This document shows, piece by piece, positions 53,017 to 63,746 of a DNA stretch of 64,000 nucleotides; position 1 is the first letter of the stretch, and each line of letters starts with the position of its first letter. The notes beneath the pieces were generated by a model. The model saw only the letters and a list, made by a program, of their open reading frames with translations, was not told the DNA's origin and ran no database searches. The stretch comes from Entoloma clypeatum (lineage: Eukaryota; Basidiomycota; Agaricomycetes; Agaricales; Entolomataceae), in assembly GCA_963565915.1 (NCBI GenBank), contig OY751492.1:186001-250000 (forward strand), in the 5' to 3' direction. The position numbers and the translations under genes were made by a program.

Positions 53017-53988
53017 TGAGTGATATATAGAGGTTAACTTTGACTTTGTCAGGACGTACCGGGGAATGGGGTATATTTATGTGTATGAGCTTCTTGATGA
53101 TCTCATTGACGTTGCTAGATTTTTGCCAACCGAATCAGCCAAGGGAATAAACGGGCCGTAAAGAACAAGATACCGTTATGTACAGCTGTGGTGAACATGG
53201 GGGGATGCGGGAGAGAAAGGTGGTGGTTGTGGAAGAAGAGGGAACAAATACGTCGCAACACACACTCAGCATGAATCAGAATGTAACAATAATCACAAGG
53301 ATTCACCGTTTCTAGGCAGCGGTCTCCAACAACGACACAAATCGACGATCAATTGAGCAACACCCAACTTCGCCCATAAGTACAGCCTGGGTTACTTCAA
53401 CAAGCGGGACACCTCCACATTGTAGCCAAGTACTCAATTCCATCGCTCTGTAGAGGGTACTGTAGGGCCCAAACCAGCATCGTGTTGCTGATTTTTGTAC
53501 ACTAGTTTGCCATGAATTATTTCCACTTTTTCTCCCAATTATTTTGCCGTACTTCATCCAATTATTGTGGATAATGTTGGGATGAATTAACAATTGAATT
53601 ACTCCTAGAAAAATCATGAAAGTGAGGTGCCATCACACCCAAAAGTGCATCACTGAACACCGGTTAGAAAGGGCCCATGCTAGTACAGTCACATTTGACA
53701 ACATTTGAACCTCAGTGTTGCCTCAGTGTATGCATCGGAGCACTAACTAGTCCATCTGATGAATTGGCATTCCATTTGGTCCATTGCATGACCATTAACA
53801 CGAGATTTACAAATCAGGGTTTTCCCGATGTTGGATCATATGGGTGCTTGACATTCACAGAAAACGGCTGCCCAAGTGAGAGCAAGGGGAGGAGTCACTC
53901 TGTTAGTATTTGGTGTTCAGTAATCCACAAAAAACATATTTGCATTCTACAATACATCATGGAACCAAATCATACGGTTTCTCCTCAC
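53017..53988. other. intergenic, no gene supported
   Basis: AT-moderate sequence with short frames only, downstream of the MsrA stop. Confidence 0.5.
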
Positions 53989-54781
53989 CTACCAATGCAA
54001 CCGATGACTGGGACACTGATACCCACTTGGGTTCTTGAACAAGTACAATTGATGATACTCCTCCGCGCTGTACCAATCTGACGCTTCTTTGATCTCCGTG
54101 ACAATCCTTTTGCCTTGGGGTGTGAAATACTTTGCCTGGATCTCGTCGGTGATGGGCTGTGCAACGGTATGTTGCTCGGGAGAGTGTGTGAAGATGACTG
54201 AACGATATTCTGAGGGAACGCATAGTGAGAAAGTGGGGGATGTGGAAAAGGAGAGGATAGCTAACGCATTCCGATGTCTCCACCCTGCCTATTCGCAGTT
54301 GTAGGGTCATGCATCCGATAAAAATGTTCTTGAAGATGATTCGTCAAAACTGCCTCCCCATGGGGTTTGACTTTAAAGAGTACTCACCCACGAGCTCAGC
54401 GTATGTCACAACGCTGGGATCGAACTCGATCCTCAGCCCCTCTGCGTGACCCATATGTCCCGAACACACCTGCTTATAATCCGGGTTCTTGATGAGCGGG
54501 TCTCCACCTGTGTATCCGACCGCAGTCTTTAGTATCCCTTTGTTCTGCGCCGGGGGGTAGTATTTGAGGAATATGTGATCTACACCCCAAAAGCAGCCTG
54601 CAGCAAATGTGGCGATTTCGGTGGTTCCAGATGACACTGGTGATTCGTGGTTTAGAAGGTTTTTGTTGCATCGAGGATGGGAACGAAACTCCTGGAAAAA
54701 CTTACTGGACGAAGAGGAGTGATAAACTGAGGGATTGAACATTGGCTGGACAAAAATGGTTCTTAAAGCGCCCAGGACCAT
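53989..54781 (-). CDS. msrA: peptide methionine-S-sulfoxide reductase
   Basis: Four exons on the minus strand: 54781-54706, 54636-54388, 54328-54266 and 54209-53989. They join to 609 nt (202 aa). Hallmarks: AAGCFWGVDH with the catalytic Cys of the GCFWG motif, GYTGGDP, NPDYKQVCSGHMGHAEG, RMHDPTTANRQGGDIGMQYR (substrate-side residues), FTHSPEQHTVA, IVTEIKEASDWYSAEEYHQL and YLFKNPSGYQCP. The enzyme reduces methionine-S-sulfoxide in proteins, using thioredoxin, to repair oxidative damage. The start is at ATG 54781, with a second ATG at 54742. It appears intact. Confidence 0.93.
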
Positions 54782-54867
54782 GCAATTCTGGAGGAATGGG
54801 TAAAGGACTGTTAACGAAAGCAGATGCTGAGATGTTCACATGAGCCGAGAAGCCGTGACCGTCCGAT

Positions 54868-54993
54868 ATGGCCAAGGAAGCTAGCTCATGGACCACCGAT
54901 GACGAGGCCCTCCTTCTCACCAAGCTTCTCAGCCGTTCTGCCCAGGCAGGTGATGGTAGCACCTTCAAGCTCGCTGTTTTCAACACCGTTGCA
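54868..54993 (+). pseudogene. Myb/SANT-like DNA-binding domain fragment
   Basis: ATG 54868 opens SSWTTDDEALLLTKLLSRSA followed by QAGDGSTFKLAVFNTVA, the first half of a Myb/SANT-like (Myb_DNA-bind_3) domain: W-T, acidic E, L-L, then A-G-D-G-x-x-F-K. Directly afterwards the sequence changes into the AACCTGCACC repeat at 55010, so the gene seems truncated by that repeat. Confidence 0.55.
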
Positions 54994-55007
54994 TTGATAA
55001 ACTGGCC

Positions 55008-55190
55008 GGGGTCCGGTTCTCAAACCCCGCGAACCTGCACCAAACCTGCACCAAACACAAGGTTCGGGGTGTGGTGCAGTCATCCCATCGAACCCGAACC
55101 TCATAGGAGGTTCAGGTGCATGGCATAGTCGAACCTGCACCTGAGGTGCGAACACAGGTGCACCTGGTGCACCCCTCCAACGGTCCATAA
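55008..55190. repeat. AACCTGCACC / GGTGCAGGTT repeat block
   Basis: The decamer and its inverse recur many times in about 180 bp (for example GAACCTGCACC at 55030 and 55132, AACCTGCACC at 55041), interspersed with GGTTC/GAACC. No TIR or coding content is seen. Confidence 0.7.
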
Positions 55191-55409
55191 GAATAGGCAT
55201 CGGGTGATACATAATAGATTGCATGACATATTTCGCCATTACTCAAACTTGACATACTACATCTCTCCTGTGAATCACTGATACCTACGTTGTCAGATAA
55301 GCTGTCAGTCATTGAGTGGAACAAACACTTGAGAAGCTCACCTTTGTTGGTGCACAACGAAGAAAAAAAATTTGTACTTCCACCACATCCACCTACAGTC
55401 GCGAACACC
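55191..55409. other. upstream region of the hAT gene
   Basis: No feature recognised. Confidence 0.4.
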
Positions 55410-58400
55410 ATGCCTCCGCGCAATGAAGTCGACCCCTCCTTAATTATAGAGACAACGCATGTCTCACAGCCATCCAAATGCTCTCAGGGCATTGACTATC
55501 CTGTTCCTGCAACCGGATCAACAAGGAATTCCAGGAATAAAAAAGGTTCGTACCTTCGCTCGATGTTGATAAGGCACACCTAATGCCAGATGGATAGTGC
55601 ATGGCAGCAAGGCCCCAAAAGCCTCAGTCGCAATCCAGGTGAACAGCGCGGTGAATCTGATCAAAAAGACTTTGCCTCCCAGTGCAGATGCAAACATCGA
55701 AAGGCGTGAAAATACTCTGTCAAATCCTCAACGAGAAAGTCAGTATTGACAGCATATATATATCTATTGGATGTGGGGCTTACCTTTCTGCAGAACTCAC
55801 AATCAATACTTCCTTCAAAGATGGAACAAAGCCAGCAGGCGAGGCATGTAATGAGGATGGAACGTTGAAAGATGCAGCCGACATAGAATGGCTGCACTCT
55901 CCATCCGATTCGGCCCCTCTGGTTTCGAAACGAAGCCGCGCGGAGGAGTTGGATGATAACGATGGATCTAAGAAGCGTCGACTCGTGAGTAATCAATTAT
56001 AGGTGATTTTGCTTTTCCTCACCTCTCTTTAGTTGTCAGGTGGTAGCGAGGGTGAAGACGACGTGATGGCAACTCTGAGCACCGAAACTGAAACCGGACC
56101 ATGTGATGGCGACGATGCTTCGCCTCATGATGACCAATGGCAACAGCAAGATGACGAGGAAGGAGGGGCAAAAAGCGGAGATGAAGATGCCGAAGTTGAA
56201 CACCAGGTTGAAGGAGACAAGGACGTTGAAGTCGGAAAGACAGACAAAGACGCGGACGAAAGTGACGACGACGACGACGACGATGAAGGCACAAGACGAT
56301 TCTGGGAGCTGAAGGCCAAGCAGGGAGTCAAGGTAATACTTACCCTGAAGTCGTGGGACGTTGATAGGCTTGTGTTTGTTGATATTCCCATCGTTTAGCG
56401 CCCGAAAAAGAAAAGTCACGCCACCCGCGACATCCGCCTGTTCTGGACGAAAAATGTCTGCAAACTCAAGAATAGTAAGACGGGAAAGCTTGTGGACCGG
56501 ACGGGCCATTATTGCATGAGTTGCCTGTGAGTATTTCTTTCCATTCCCATCAACCTTTATCTGACTGCTTCGACTGTGGCAGAGCTGCGAAGGTTTCGAA
56601 ATCAAGTGCATTCTTTACAGGCAACGGCTTCGCCTTGCGAACACATCTTTCACGGTATGTCCCTGCCTTTTCACAACCGTGCTTGAAGGTCATTTTCTGT
56701 TAGATTTCACTATGACGAATACCTCGAACGCTGTAAGGCAAAAGGCGTGGAAGCTAAGGCTCACCTGCCTGACGATTGGAAGCCCAAGGGGGGGTATGTC
56801 AGCTCCTTCGTTATCCCACAAAATGATTAACTAAGTTGTCAATTTGCAGATCACAGCAAATGCTAGACACATTCACCGTTGTCAAACCGAAACCTCCTCC
56901 ACCTGTAACGAAGGCTGGTATCAAGGAATTTGCCTTCGAAATGGTAGTCGATGCCGATTTGGTATGTTCCTGTTTTTGTCGTCAGTCCTTGCACTCACTC
57001 TTTGTTTGTTTAGTCATTCCAATTTATCGAGTGCCCATCTTTTCATTGTTTGGTGCGCTACCTCAATCCAAAACTCACCGACAAAGATATTCCAAAAAGA
57101 ACTTGCATCAGTGATATGGTGGAGGAAAAGCTCATTAAATTGGACAAGATCGACAGGGCTCTGATCGCAGTAAGCCGAATGCCTTGTGCCAGCATTATGG
57201 AGCCAAGCTCATCCTTGTGGACAGAAAATTGAGGGCCACATCTCTGTTGTCTATGATGGTTGGTCGTCAAAACGCCGGCGCCCTTTCTCCTCATATAGCA
57301 TTCAGTTTGTTGATTCCTCACCTGAAGACCCATATACGTGGTCCCTCAAAAGTCACCTTATCGCATTTCGACGTACTGTTGGCCGACATTCAGGGCTCAT
57401 GATTGGGAAGGAACTGGTACAGATTATTAGAGGATTTGGCTTCGATGATAAAGTATGTTACCTCTTATTCCTCTCTTCACAAGTCTTTTGATTTGGGGAC
57501 TCCCCTTAGCTTGGTTGGCTTCTCGGCGACAACGTGTCCACTAACGATGTGGCTGCTCGTCATGTGTGTGCTGCGTTTGATCCTGAAGAAACTACTCTAG
57601 ACCCAAAGGAGATCAGAGGGTGGTGAGTACAGTTTCTCTGATGTCGTCAGCCCTTTCTTAAGAGGCAATTAAGGTGTATTGAACATACCCTCCACTTGAT
57701 GGCCTGTCACTTTGTTGCCGCCCTCAAGATCCCTGCTCTCCGAACAACCAAAAAACGGATCCGGGTGAACAACGCAAATCAGGACAGCGATGATCAGGAT
57801 GCTGATGATAGTCTTGATGCGGCCGAGCAGCAAGATGAACTCGATCGCTTCGATATTGATACGAACACGGACATAGAAGCTTCAGACAATGACACCGATG
57901 CCATCCGTATGGCATCAATTACTTCATTTGATGCTGGTGAGGTTGTAGGCAAGGTCATGGCTTTCATTGCCCAGCTTCGCTCATGTGGTGAAGATACCCG
58001 CGATTATTTGAAGAAACTTTGTATTTCACGTGGATGTCCACCTCTCAAGATCAAGCTATGGGTTCGTACTCGCTGGGGAAGCCTCAGTGACTGCCTTTGT
58101 GTCTTTCTGCTCCAGCAAAAGGTTTGTGAGATGCTGCTCCATTCTCCGGTCTTTAGTGACATCATGGCTTCACAGGCAATCGATGATTTCTGCCTTCTTG
58201 CCGACAATGACCATGATATACCATCTCTTGCCCAGGGCAAGCAATGGTCTGATTATCGGCTGATGACGTCTGAATGGCGTATAGTGGATCTTGCATACCA
58301 AGCACTCAAGGTATGCCTCCATTCTTATATTTGAAGTTTCTAAATTTGACTTGATTGATAGATTGTTGCGTCGACCCATGGTGAACTTTCGGCGAACAAA

Positions 58401-58800
58401 ACGGCAACAATTCAGAAGGTTTTTCCATTACTGGAGAAAGTCCAATCAAACTGGGAGCAACTAACAGAAGACCCTGACTATGTACCCATCAAACACGCTC
58501 TTGAGGCAGGCTTGACGAATATGAGGAAGTGGTACCGAAAGACTGACGACACATCAATTTATTTTATTTCCCATGGTATGTTTTACACCGATTCATTTTA
58601 TCATTTAACTAATCATCGCTCCCTGTAAGTCACTGATCCCACCCGTAAATTGACATACCTGAATGCTGCCTGGGAGCCAGAATGGGTCGAAAGTGGGATG
58701 GCGCGTATGAAGGAGATTGTACGTCAAATATGTTTTATATTATTCTAAGCCTCATACAGTTTCTGAAATACCGTGCAATTCATCGAGCTTCCAAGGCAGC
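55410..58800 (+). pseudogene. intron-rich hAT-family transposase gene, 3' end cut by Ty3 insertion
   Basis: Many exons are readable from ATG 55410 (MPPRNEVDPSLIIETTHVS). Landmarks: a BED-like finger (HYCMSCLAAKVSKSSAFF then LRTHLSRFHYDEYLERC) split by an intron near 56530; an acidic stretch (SDDDDDDDEGTRRFWELKAK near 56260); VVYDGWSSKRRRPFSSYSI near 57260; LGDNVSTNDVAARHVCAAF near 57525; CIEHTLHLMACHFVAALKI near 57690; VRTRWGSLSDCLCVFLLQQ near 58060; TDPTRKLTYLNAAWEP near 58640; and RAIHRASKAA at 58778. These match the DDE core and helical insertion of hAT transposases. The last exon stops at the LTR at 58801, so the C-terminal dimerisation region is displaced beyond the window. Confidence 0.75.
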
Positions 58801-59202
58801 TGTTACGGACTCTACGGTATGAGGACCACGTCATATCTTTTACTTATTGGCCCGACTCGGCGCCCTCTTATGAACTCACTATGTCTAATATCTACTTTCG
58901 CAACCTTTGATTCCCAGTCTGACTCATTACATTACTTCATCATCCCCTTTAGTATACTTTGTTCCCGTGCAGACTCACTTTCCGCAGTCAGCTTACTCAC
59001 TGTACATAGCCTTCCGCAGTTGCCTTACTCATGCGCACTGCCTTCCGCAGTACTGACTCATCCGCTACCGCCTATAGTCAGTACCTATATAAACCTCTTG
59101 TACTGTAGTAGATTCCTTAGATTTAACAATCACTTTGCTCTTCGCCTTTCCACTTTCCTGCATGCTCTGCCCGAACCTTGGAACGGTTTGTTAAGCATAA
59201 CA
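58801..59202 (+). repeat. 5' LTR of chromovirus 2 (402 bp, one copy in window)
   Basis: Starts TGTTACGGAC and ends AAGCATAACA, so the termini are inverted (TGTTA...TAACA). A TATATAAA box lies near 59086. The right boundary is inferred from these termini because the 3' LTR is beyond the window. Confidence 0.65.
59086..59093 (+). promoter_or_regulatory. TATA box in the chromovirus 2 LTR
   Basis: TATATAAA about 110 bp before the LTR end, placed as expected for the U3/R border. Confidence 0.55.
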
Positions 59203-59262
59203 AGTTGCTAAATCTCGTTAGGTTCGCCCAGAGCGAAGAGAGCAACTACCAGACGAGTCAAG

Positions 59263-59658
59263 ATGTCGTGCTTCTTTGAAGACTTCACCAGTAACCCATT
59301 CAGCATGCCAGAAGCCCGACAGGAGGAGTTAAGTCCTCGAGACAGTATCGATTTTTACACTCATCCAGCAGTACATCGAATCGGAGATCCGTCGCATCCT
59401 ACAGCAGGTACTTGACGAAGAACTAGACAACAACGAGCATCGCCCCCACGACGAGATAGCAGAGAGCATCCATCTTGCTCAGCAACACCAGATCGCATGT
59501 TACAACGCCCGACAGAACGAACTCGAAAGCTTTCGCGTTCAAGAAGGACCTCAGACAGGTCGGATCACAGAGATCAGAGAGTTTATCGGTGTCCAGACAA
59601 CCGTTATCAGAAGATTGATTAGGATGCTCACATCGAGACGTCCCAGAGCCACATCATC
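59263..59658 (+). pseudogene. short ORF between LTR and gag, frameshifted
   Basis: ATG 59263 opens CFFEDFTSNPFSMPEARQEE. An extra T in the T-run near 59350 shifts the frame, after which QYIESEIRRILQQVLDEELD and ARQNELESFRVQEG give a helical, acidic region that overlaps the start of gag. It belongs to no known retroelement domain that I recognise. It could be a decayed accessory ORF or a former N-terminal extension of Gag. Confidence 0.4.
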
Positions 59659-60861
59659 ATGTCTTACTCGAAGCAGCAGATCTACGCCCACTTCACCACC
59701 GAAGAACAACAGACCAAGTACAACTGCTGGGCACGAAACGAGAGACTTGACCCCTTCTCGCGACCAACAGACGCGCAGGAACAGAGATTCCTTAGAGATT
59801 TACAGAGGAAATACTCTGAACATTTTGCCACCAATTCCGCCGACGAGTCCCCTGATGAATTTACTTTTGACTCCGCGCAGTCAGATATCGAACAGACGCC
59901 TAGAACAGGGACTCATTTTCAATCCTTACCTGTATCCCAAACCCCATCTTCATCCCAACAACCCGACTCCTCTTCTCCTCCGCAGACTCTAAACATGGCA
60001 GAAGCTCCGGCTGTACAAACAATGGATACATCCAAGATCATCAAGGATCCTGGGATGTTCAAGGACAGATACACCTTTGACGAGTGGTGGAAAGCCACCA
60101 AACTATACATCAGGTTCCAAAAGAGCCTCACAGATGATCAGAAGATTCTTGCGGTGTTATCCCGCATGATGGAAGGGTCCGGCAGACACTGGGCCAGTAA
60201 CAAGTTAGACGCTCTTGCTGTTGACAACGAGAACATCACCTGGCTAGGTTTTTCCGATGATATCGCCACACGATTCTCCATCACCAACAAGTCGGTCGCT
60301 GCCAAAGCGAGACTCGAAGTCCTGAAACAAGAGAAACACACTGTTGATGAATTCTTGGATGAATTTGAAGAACTCTTGAAACTGTCAAACCTTGGCGAAG
60401 AAACCGGGAAATACATCCTAGAGAAAAACGTCAACCGCAGAATCTCTGAACAAGTGGCCAGCGATGGCAAGACGTACACCGATTACGCAAAGGAGATCCA
60501 AAACAAGGGACGACAGATGGAAGGACACGCACTGGTCATCCGAGGTGGCGGCGACATGCGCACCGGATTGGGTACCACTTATGGTGGTCAGGGCAAAGCC
60601 ATGGAAATCGACAAAGCAGGAGTAGCCCGTTGCTACAACTGTCAACGCTTCGGTCATCTGGCTAAAGACTGTAGCGCTCCAAAGAAGAAAGATGGTCGCA
60701 AGTGTTTCAACTGTGACCAAGAAGGCCATATTGCGCGCAACTGCCGCAAGCCGAAGAAGAACTCCGGAAGGGTTAGGAAGGTGTCCGAGGAAGATGCCGA
60801 GAATGATGAAACCACAATCTTAGAAGCTGACGAGAAGGATTTTCCCGAAGGGTCCGATTAA
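59659..60861 (+). CDS. chromovirus 2 Gag with two CCHC knuckles
   Basis: 400 aa from ATG 59659. A Ser/Pro-rich N-terminal third is followed by the capsid-like helical core (TFDEWWKATKLYIRFQKSL, LGFSDDIATRFSITN, EFLDEFEELLKLSNLGEE). Two zinc knuckles follow, C-YN-C-QRFG-H-LAKD-C and C-FN-C-DQEG-H-IARN-C. Gag forms the particle, and the knuckles bind element RNA. The frame is intact even though pol is not, so this copy could still supply capsid protein. Confidence 0.92.
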   Translation: MSYSKQQIYAHFTTEEQQTKYNCWARNERLDPFSRPTDAQEQRFLRDLQRKYSEHFATNSADESPDEFTFDSAQSDIEQTPRTGTHFQSLPVSQTPSSSQQPDSSSPPQTLNMAEAPAVQTMDTSKIIKDPGMFKDRYTFDEWWKATKLYIRFQKSLTDDQKILAVLSRMMEGSGRHWASNKLDALAVDNENITWLGFSDDIATRFSITNKSVAAKARLEVLKQEKHTVDEFLDEFEELLKLSNLGEETGKYILEKNVNRRISEQVASDGKTYTDYAKEIQNKGRQMEGHALVIRGGGDMRTGLGTTYGGQGKAMEIDKAGVARCYNCQRFGHLAKDCSAPKKKDGRKCFNCDQEGHIARNCRKPKKNSGRVRKVSEEDAENDETTILEADEKDFPEGSD

Positions 60862-60974
60862 ACGACGCTAAGTCACGACCCTTATCTATTAAACGGACTT
60901 GCTTGCCTTGTATGACTGCAGACAATAGAACCTATGTCATCCCTGCCAAGTGAGCCGCTGCGTCGACTAAGATT

Positions 60975-63613
60975 GTGAAGGGAGATAAACCTCTGAAAAG
61001 ACAAGAAATCAGGCTGTTAGCTCAGCTCAGGACACGACGAGGACCAAAGGTTATCCGACCTGAGGTTGACAGCGGATGTGAACGCACATGCATCCATCCC
61101 AGAATAGTACACAAACAGAACCTCCCCACGCGAGGAATACCACCCATAGCAATTCTAAATGCGGATGGATCACCAAATCGACAACAGAAAGCGAGCCAAC
61201 TTGCCGAAGTCAAACTGGATTTGGGAGCACATCAGGAAACCATGGAAGCAATGGTACTGGACATTGGGAGGACAGACATGCTCTTGGGACATGACTGGTT
61301 GGTACACCACAACCCCACAATCAATTGGACAACCGGCGCGGTAACATTTAACCGGTGCCCAACAACATGTCGAACCAAACACTCAGATTTTAGGATTAAC
61401 CTTAATGGTTGCAAACACCGGGTTCGCATGGTTGAGGTGCGCGACAAAGATGCACCCAAAAAGTCGGATCAGAAATGGAAGCCTGGAGACCCTATTTTGG
61501 AAGCTGTCACTCCCACACCACCTCCCACAACCAAACGACCCTCATATGTTGAACAATTTGCTCATCTCTTCGAAAAAGAGAACTTTGATAAGATCCCAAA
61601 GGAAAGGGAATGGGACCATGGTATTGAACTTACACCAGACGCACCAAAGGAACTAGGGGGAAATACATATCCTATGACGCAAAAGGAACAAGAGGAATTG
61701 GACGCATTCATTGATGAGGGTCTAGCAACAGGAAAGCTCCGCCCGTCCAAATCCCCTTATGCCTCCCCTTGCTTCTTCATCAACAAGAAGGATGGCTGCA
61801 AACGATTGGTACAAGATTACCGCATGGTCAATAAATTCATGGTCAAAGACAAGTTCCCACTCCCACGAATATCCGATCTCTTGAACATGCTGAAAGATGC
61901 AGTCTACTTCAATAAAATGGACATCATGTGGGGCTATAACAACGTCCGGATTAAGGAGGGCGATGAATGGAAAGCTGCCTTTCTCACCAGTCGAGGATTG
62001 TTCTACCCTGGTATGAAGTGGAACTCGAACCACAGGACAGTGACCAAATGCTCAAGGAGGGACTATTCTTGAAACGGTTGGAATCAGAAGATGTGGTACA
62101 AATGGAGATGTTCACGAAGGAACAATTCTTTGAAGGGGGTGAAACATCTGATTCCATCAAAATTGGAAACGTCACGACCATCAAAAATCCGTGGATCGCA
62201 CGCATCAAGGGTTCAAACCGCATGGAGACAGAAGTAGCCCAGGGTCTAAAAAAGAATCCTCATTGGTATCAGCAGGAGAATGGGATCACCCATGCAGGAG
62301 AACGAGTCTATGTCCTGCCAGACCCACAATTACGACAAGAATTGATGTTCGAGTCACACGATGCACCAGTGGCCGGACATCCAGGACAGTACCGGACACA
62401 TGAACTCCTCACTCGCACCTACTGGTGGCCTACCATACTGCATGATGTGAAGAAGTACGTGAAAGGTTGCGACACTTGTCAACGCAACAAGATTAACCGA
62501 CAAAAGCGACATGCTCCGCTACACCCCCATGCAGCACCAAGTCACCCATGGGAAGACATAGGAATCGATGTCGTGGGACCAATACCAGAATCTGATGGAA
62601 AAAACGCAATTCTGGTTTTCACAGATAGACATTCGAAGATGCTTCACCTCATTCCGACAACCGTGGAACTATCAGCTGAAGGATTAGCCAAGATCTATCG
62701 GGATCAGATATGGAAGCTTCATGGGATCCCCAAGAAGATCATCAGCGATAGGGGACCGCAGTTTGCCGCGAAGTTCATGGAGATACTCTGCCGCATGTTA
62801 GGGATCAAGAGGAACCTGTCCACCGCATACCACCCACAGACTGATGGACAGGCCAAGCGATCGCATCAGGAAACAGAAGCATTCTTACGAAACTTTGTCA
62901 ACCATCTACAGGATGATTGGGCTGAATGGATCGCAATTGCAGAGTTCCAGTACAATGACAAAGAACATCAGGCGACGAAGCACACCCCATTCTACCTCAA
63001 CTACGGTTTACATCCGTGGAAGGGAGAACTCATGTTAGAAGATACCAATCCGGCTGCCAACAACTTCTTGAAAAAACTCAAACAGGCATGAGAAGAAGCC
63101 AATGCTGCGCTGAAACAAGCACAGGATCAGATGAAGAAGACAGTTGACACACGGCGAAGTCCGTCTCGGGACTACCGCATCGGAGACAAGGTGTGGCTGG
63201 AAGGGACTAACATCAGGACCGATCGCCCCTCAAAGAAACTTGATGCACTCCGACATGGACCATTCAAAGTCCTAGAGAAGAAAGGAGCTAGCGCGTACCT
63301 TCTTGATCTTCCAAAGACTTGGAAGATGATTCACCCTGTGTTCAACAAGACCCTGTTGTCACCATATGAAACTCCGAAGTACGCCATCCAGAAAAAGAAA
63401 CCAGCCCCTGATCCGATCATCGTCGAAGGACGAGAAGAGTACCATGTGTCTACAATCCTAGACTCTCGAAAGTTCCGCGGAAAGATCCAGTACCTCGTCC
63501 AGTGGGAAGGATATGGTCCAGAAGAGAACACATGGGAACCTCGAGCTAATGTTCAGAACACTCAAGAGTTGATCCGTGATTTCCATCGGCAGAACCCATC
63601 TCGTCCACAATAA
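60975..63613 (+). pseudogene. chromovirus 2 pol, RT core and RNase H deleted, stop in integrase
   Basis: Protease: EVDSGCERTCI near 61068 and DMLLGHDWLVHHNP. RT fingers: YASPCFFINKKDGCKRLVQD and YFNKMDIMWGYNNVRIKEGD. At about 62000 (after FLTSRGLF) the sequence jumps to the region before integrase, losing the catalytic YxDD and all of RNase H and shifting the frame. Integrase follows: HDAPVAGHPGQYRTHELLTR to CDTCQRNK, DIGIDVVGP, ISDRGPQFAAKFMEILCR and TAYHPQTDGQAKRSHQE. A TGA at 63089-63091 interrupts it. The C-terminal chromodomain is readable (YHVSTILDSRKFRGKIQYLV, WEGYGPEENTWEPRANV). Confidence 0.88.
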
Positions 63614-63746
63614 AAGACGAGTTCTCAAAACCCATGGCAGTATCAACCTCATCAGTCAACCACACACCGAGTTCCCCGCTCTAGTCTTCTCCCTGCCCAA
63701 TATAGCCACCCCATTCTTCTTTTACCTCTCAAACATCCTCACCGCC

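Noticed and set aside
54886..55239. Minus-strand 117-aa frame with Cys and His residues
   Set aside because: Most of it translates the AACCTGCACC repeat and the opposite strand of the SANT-like exon.
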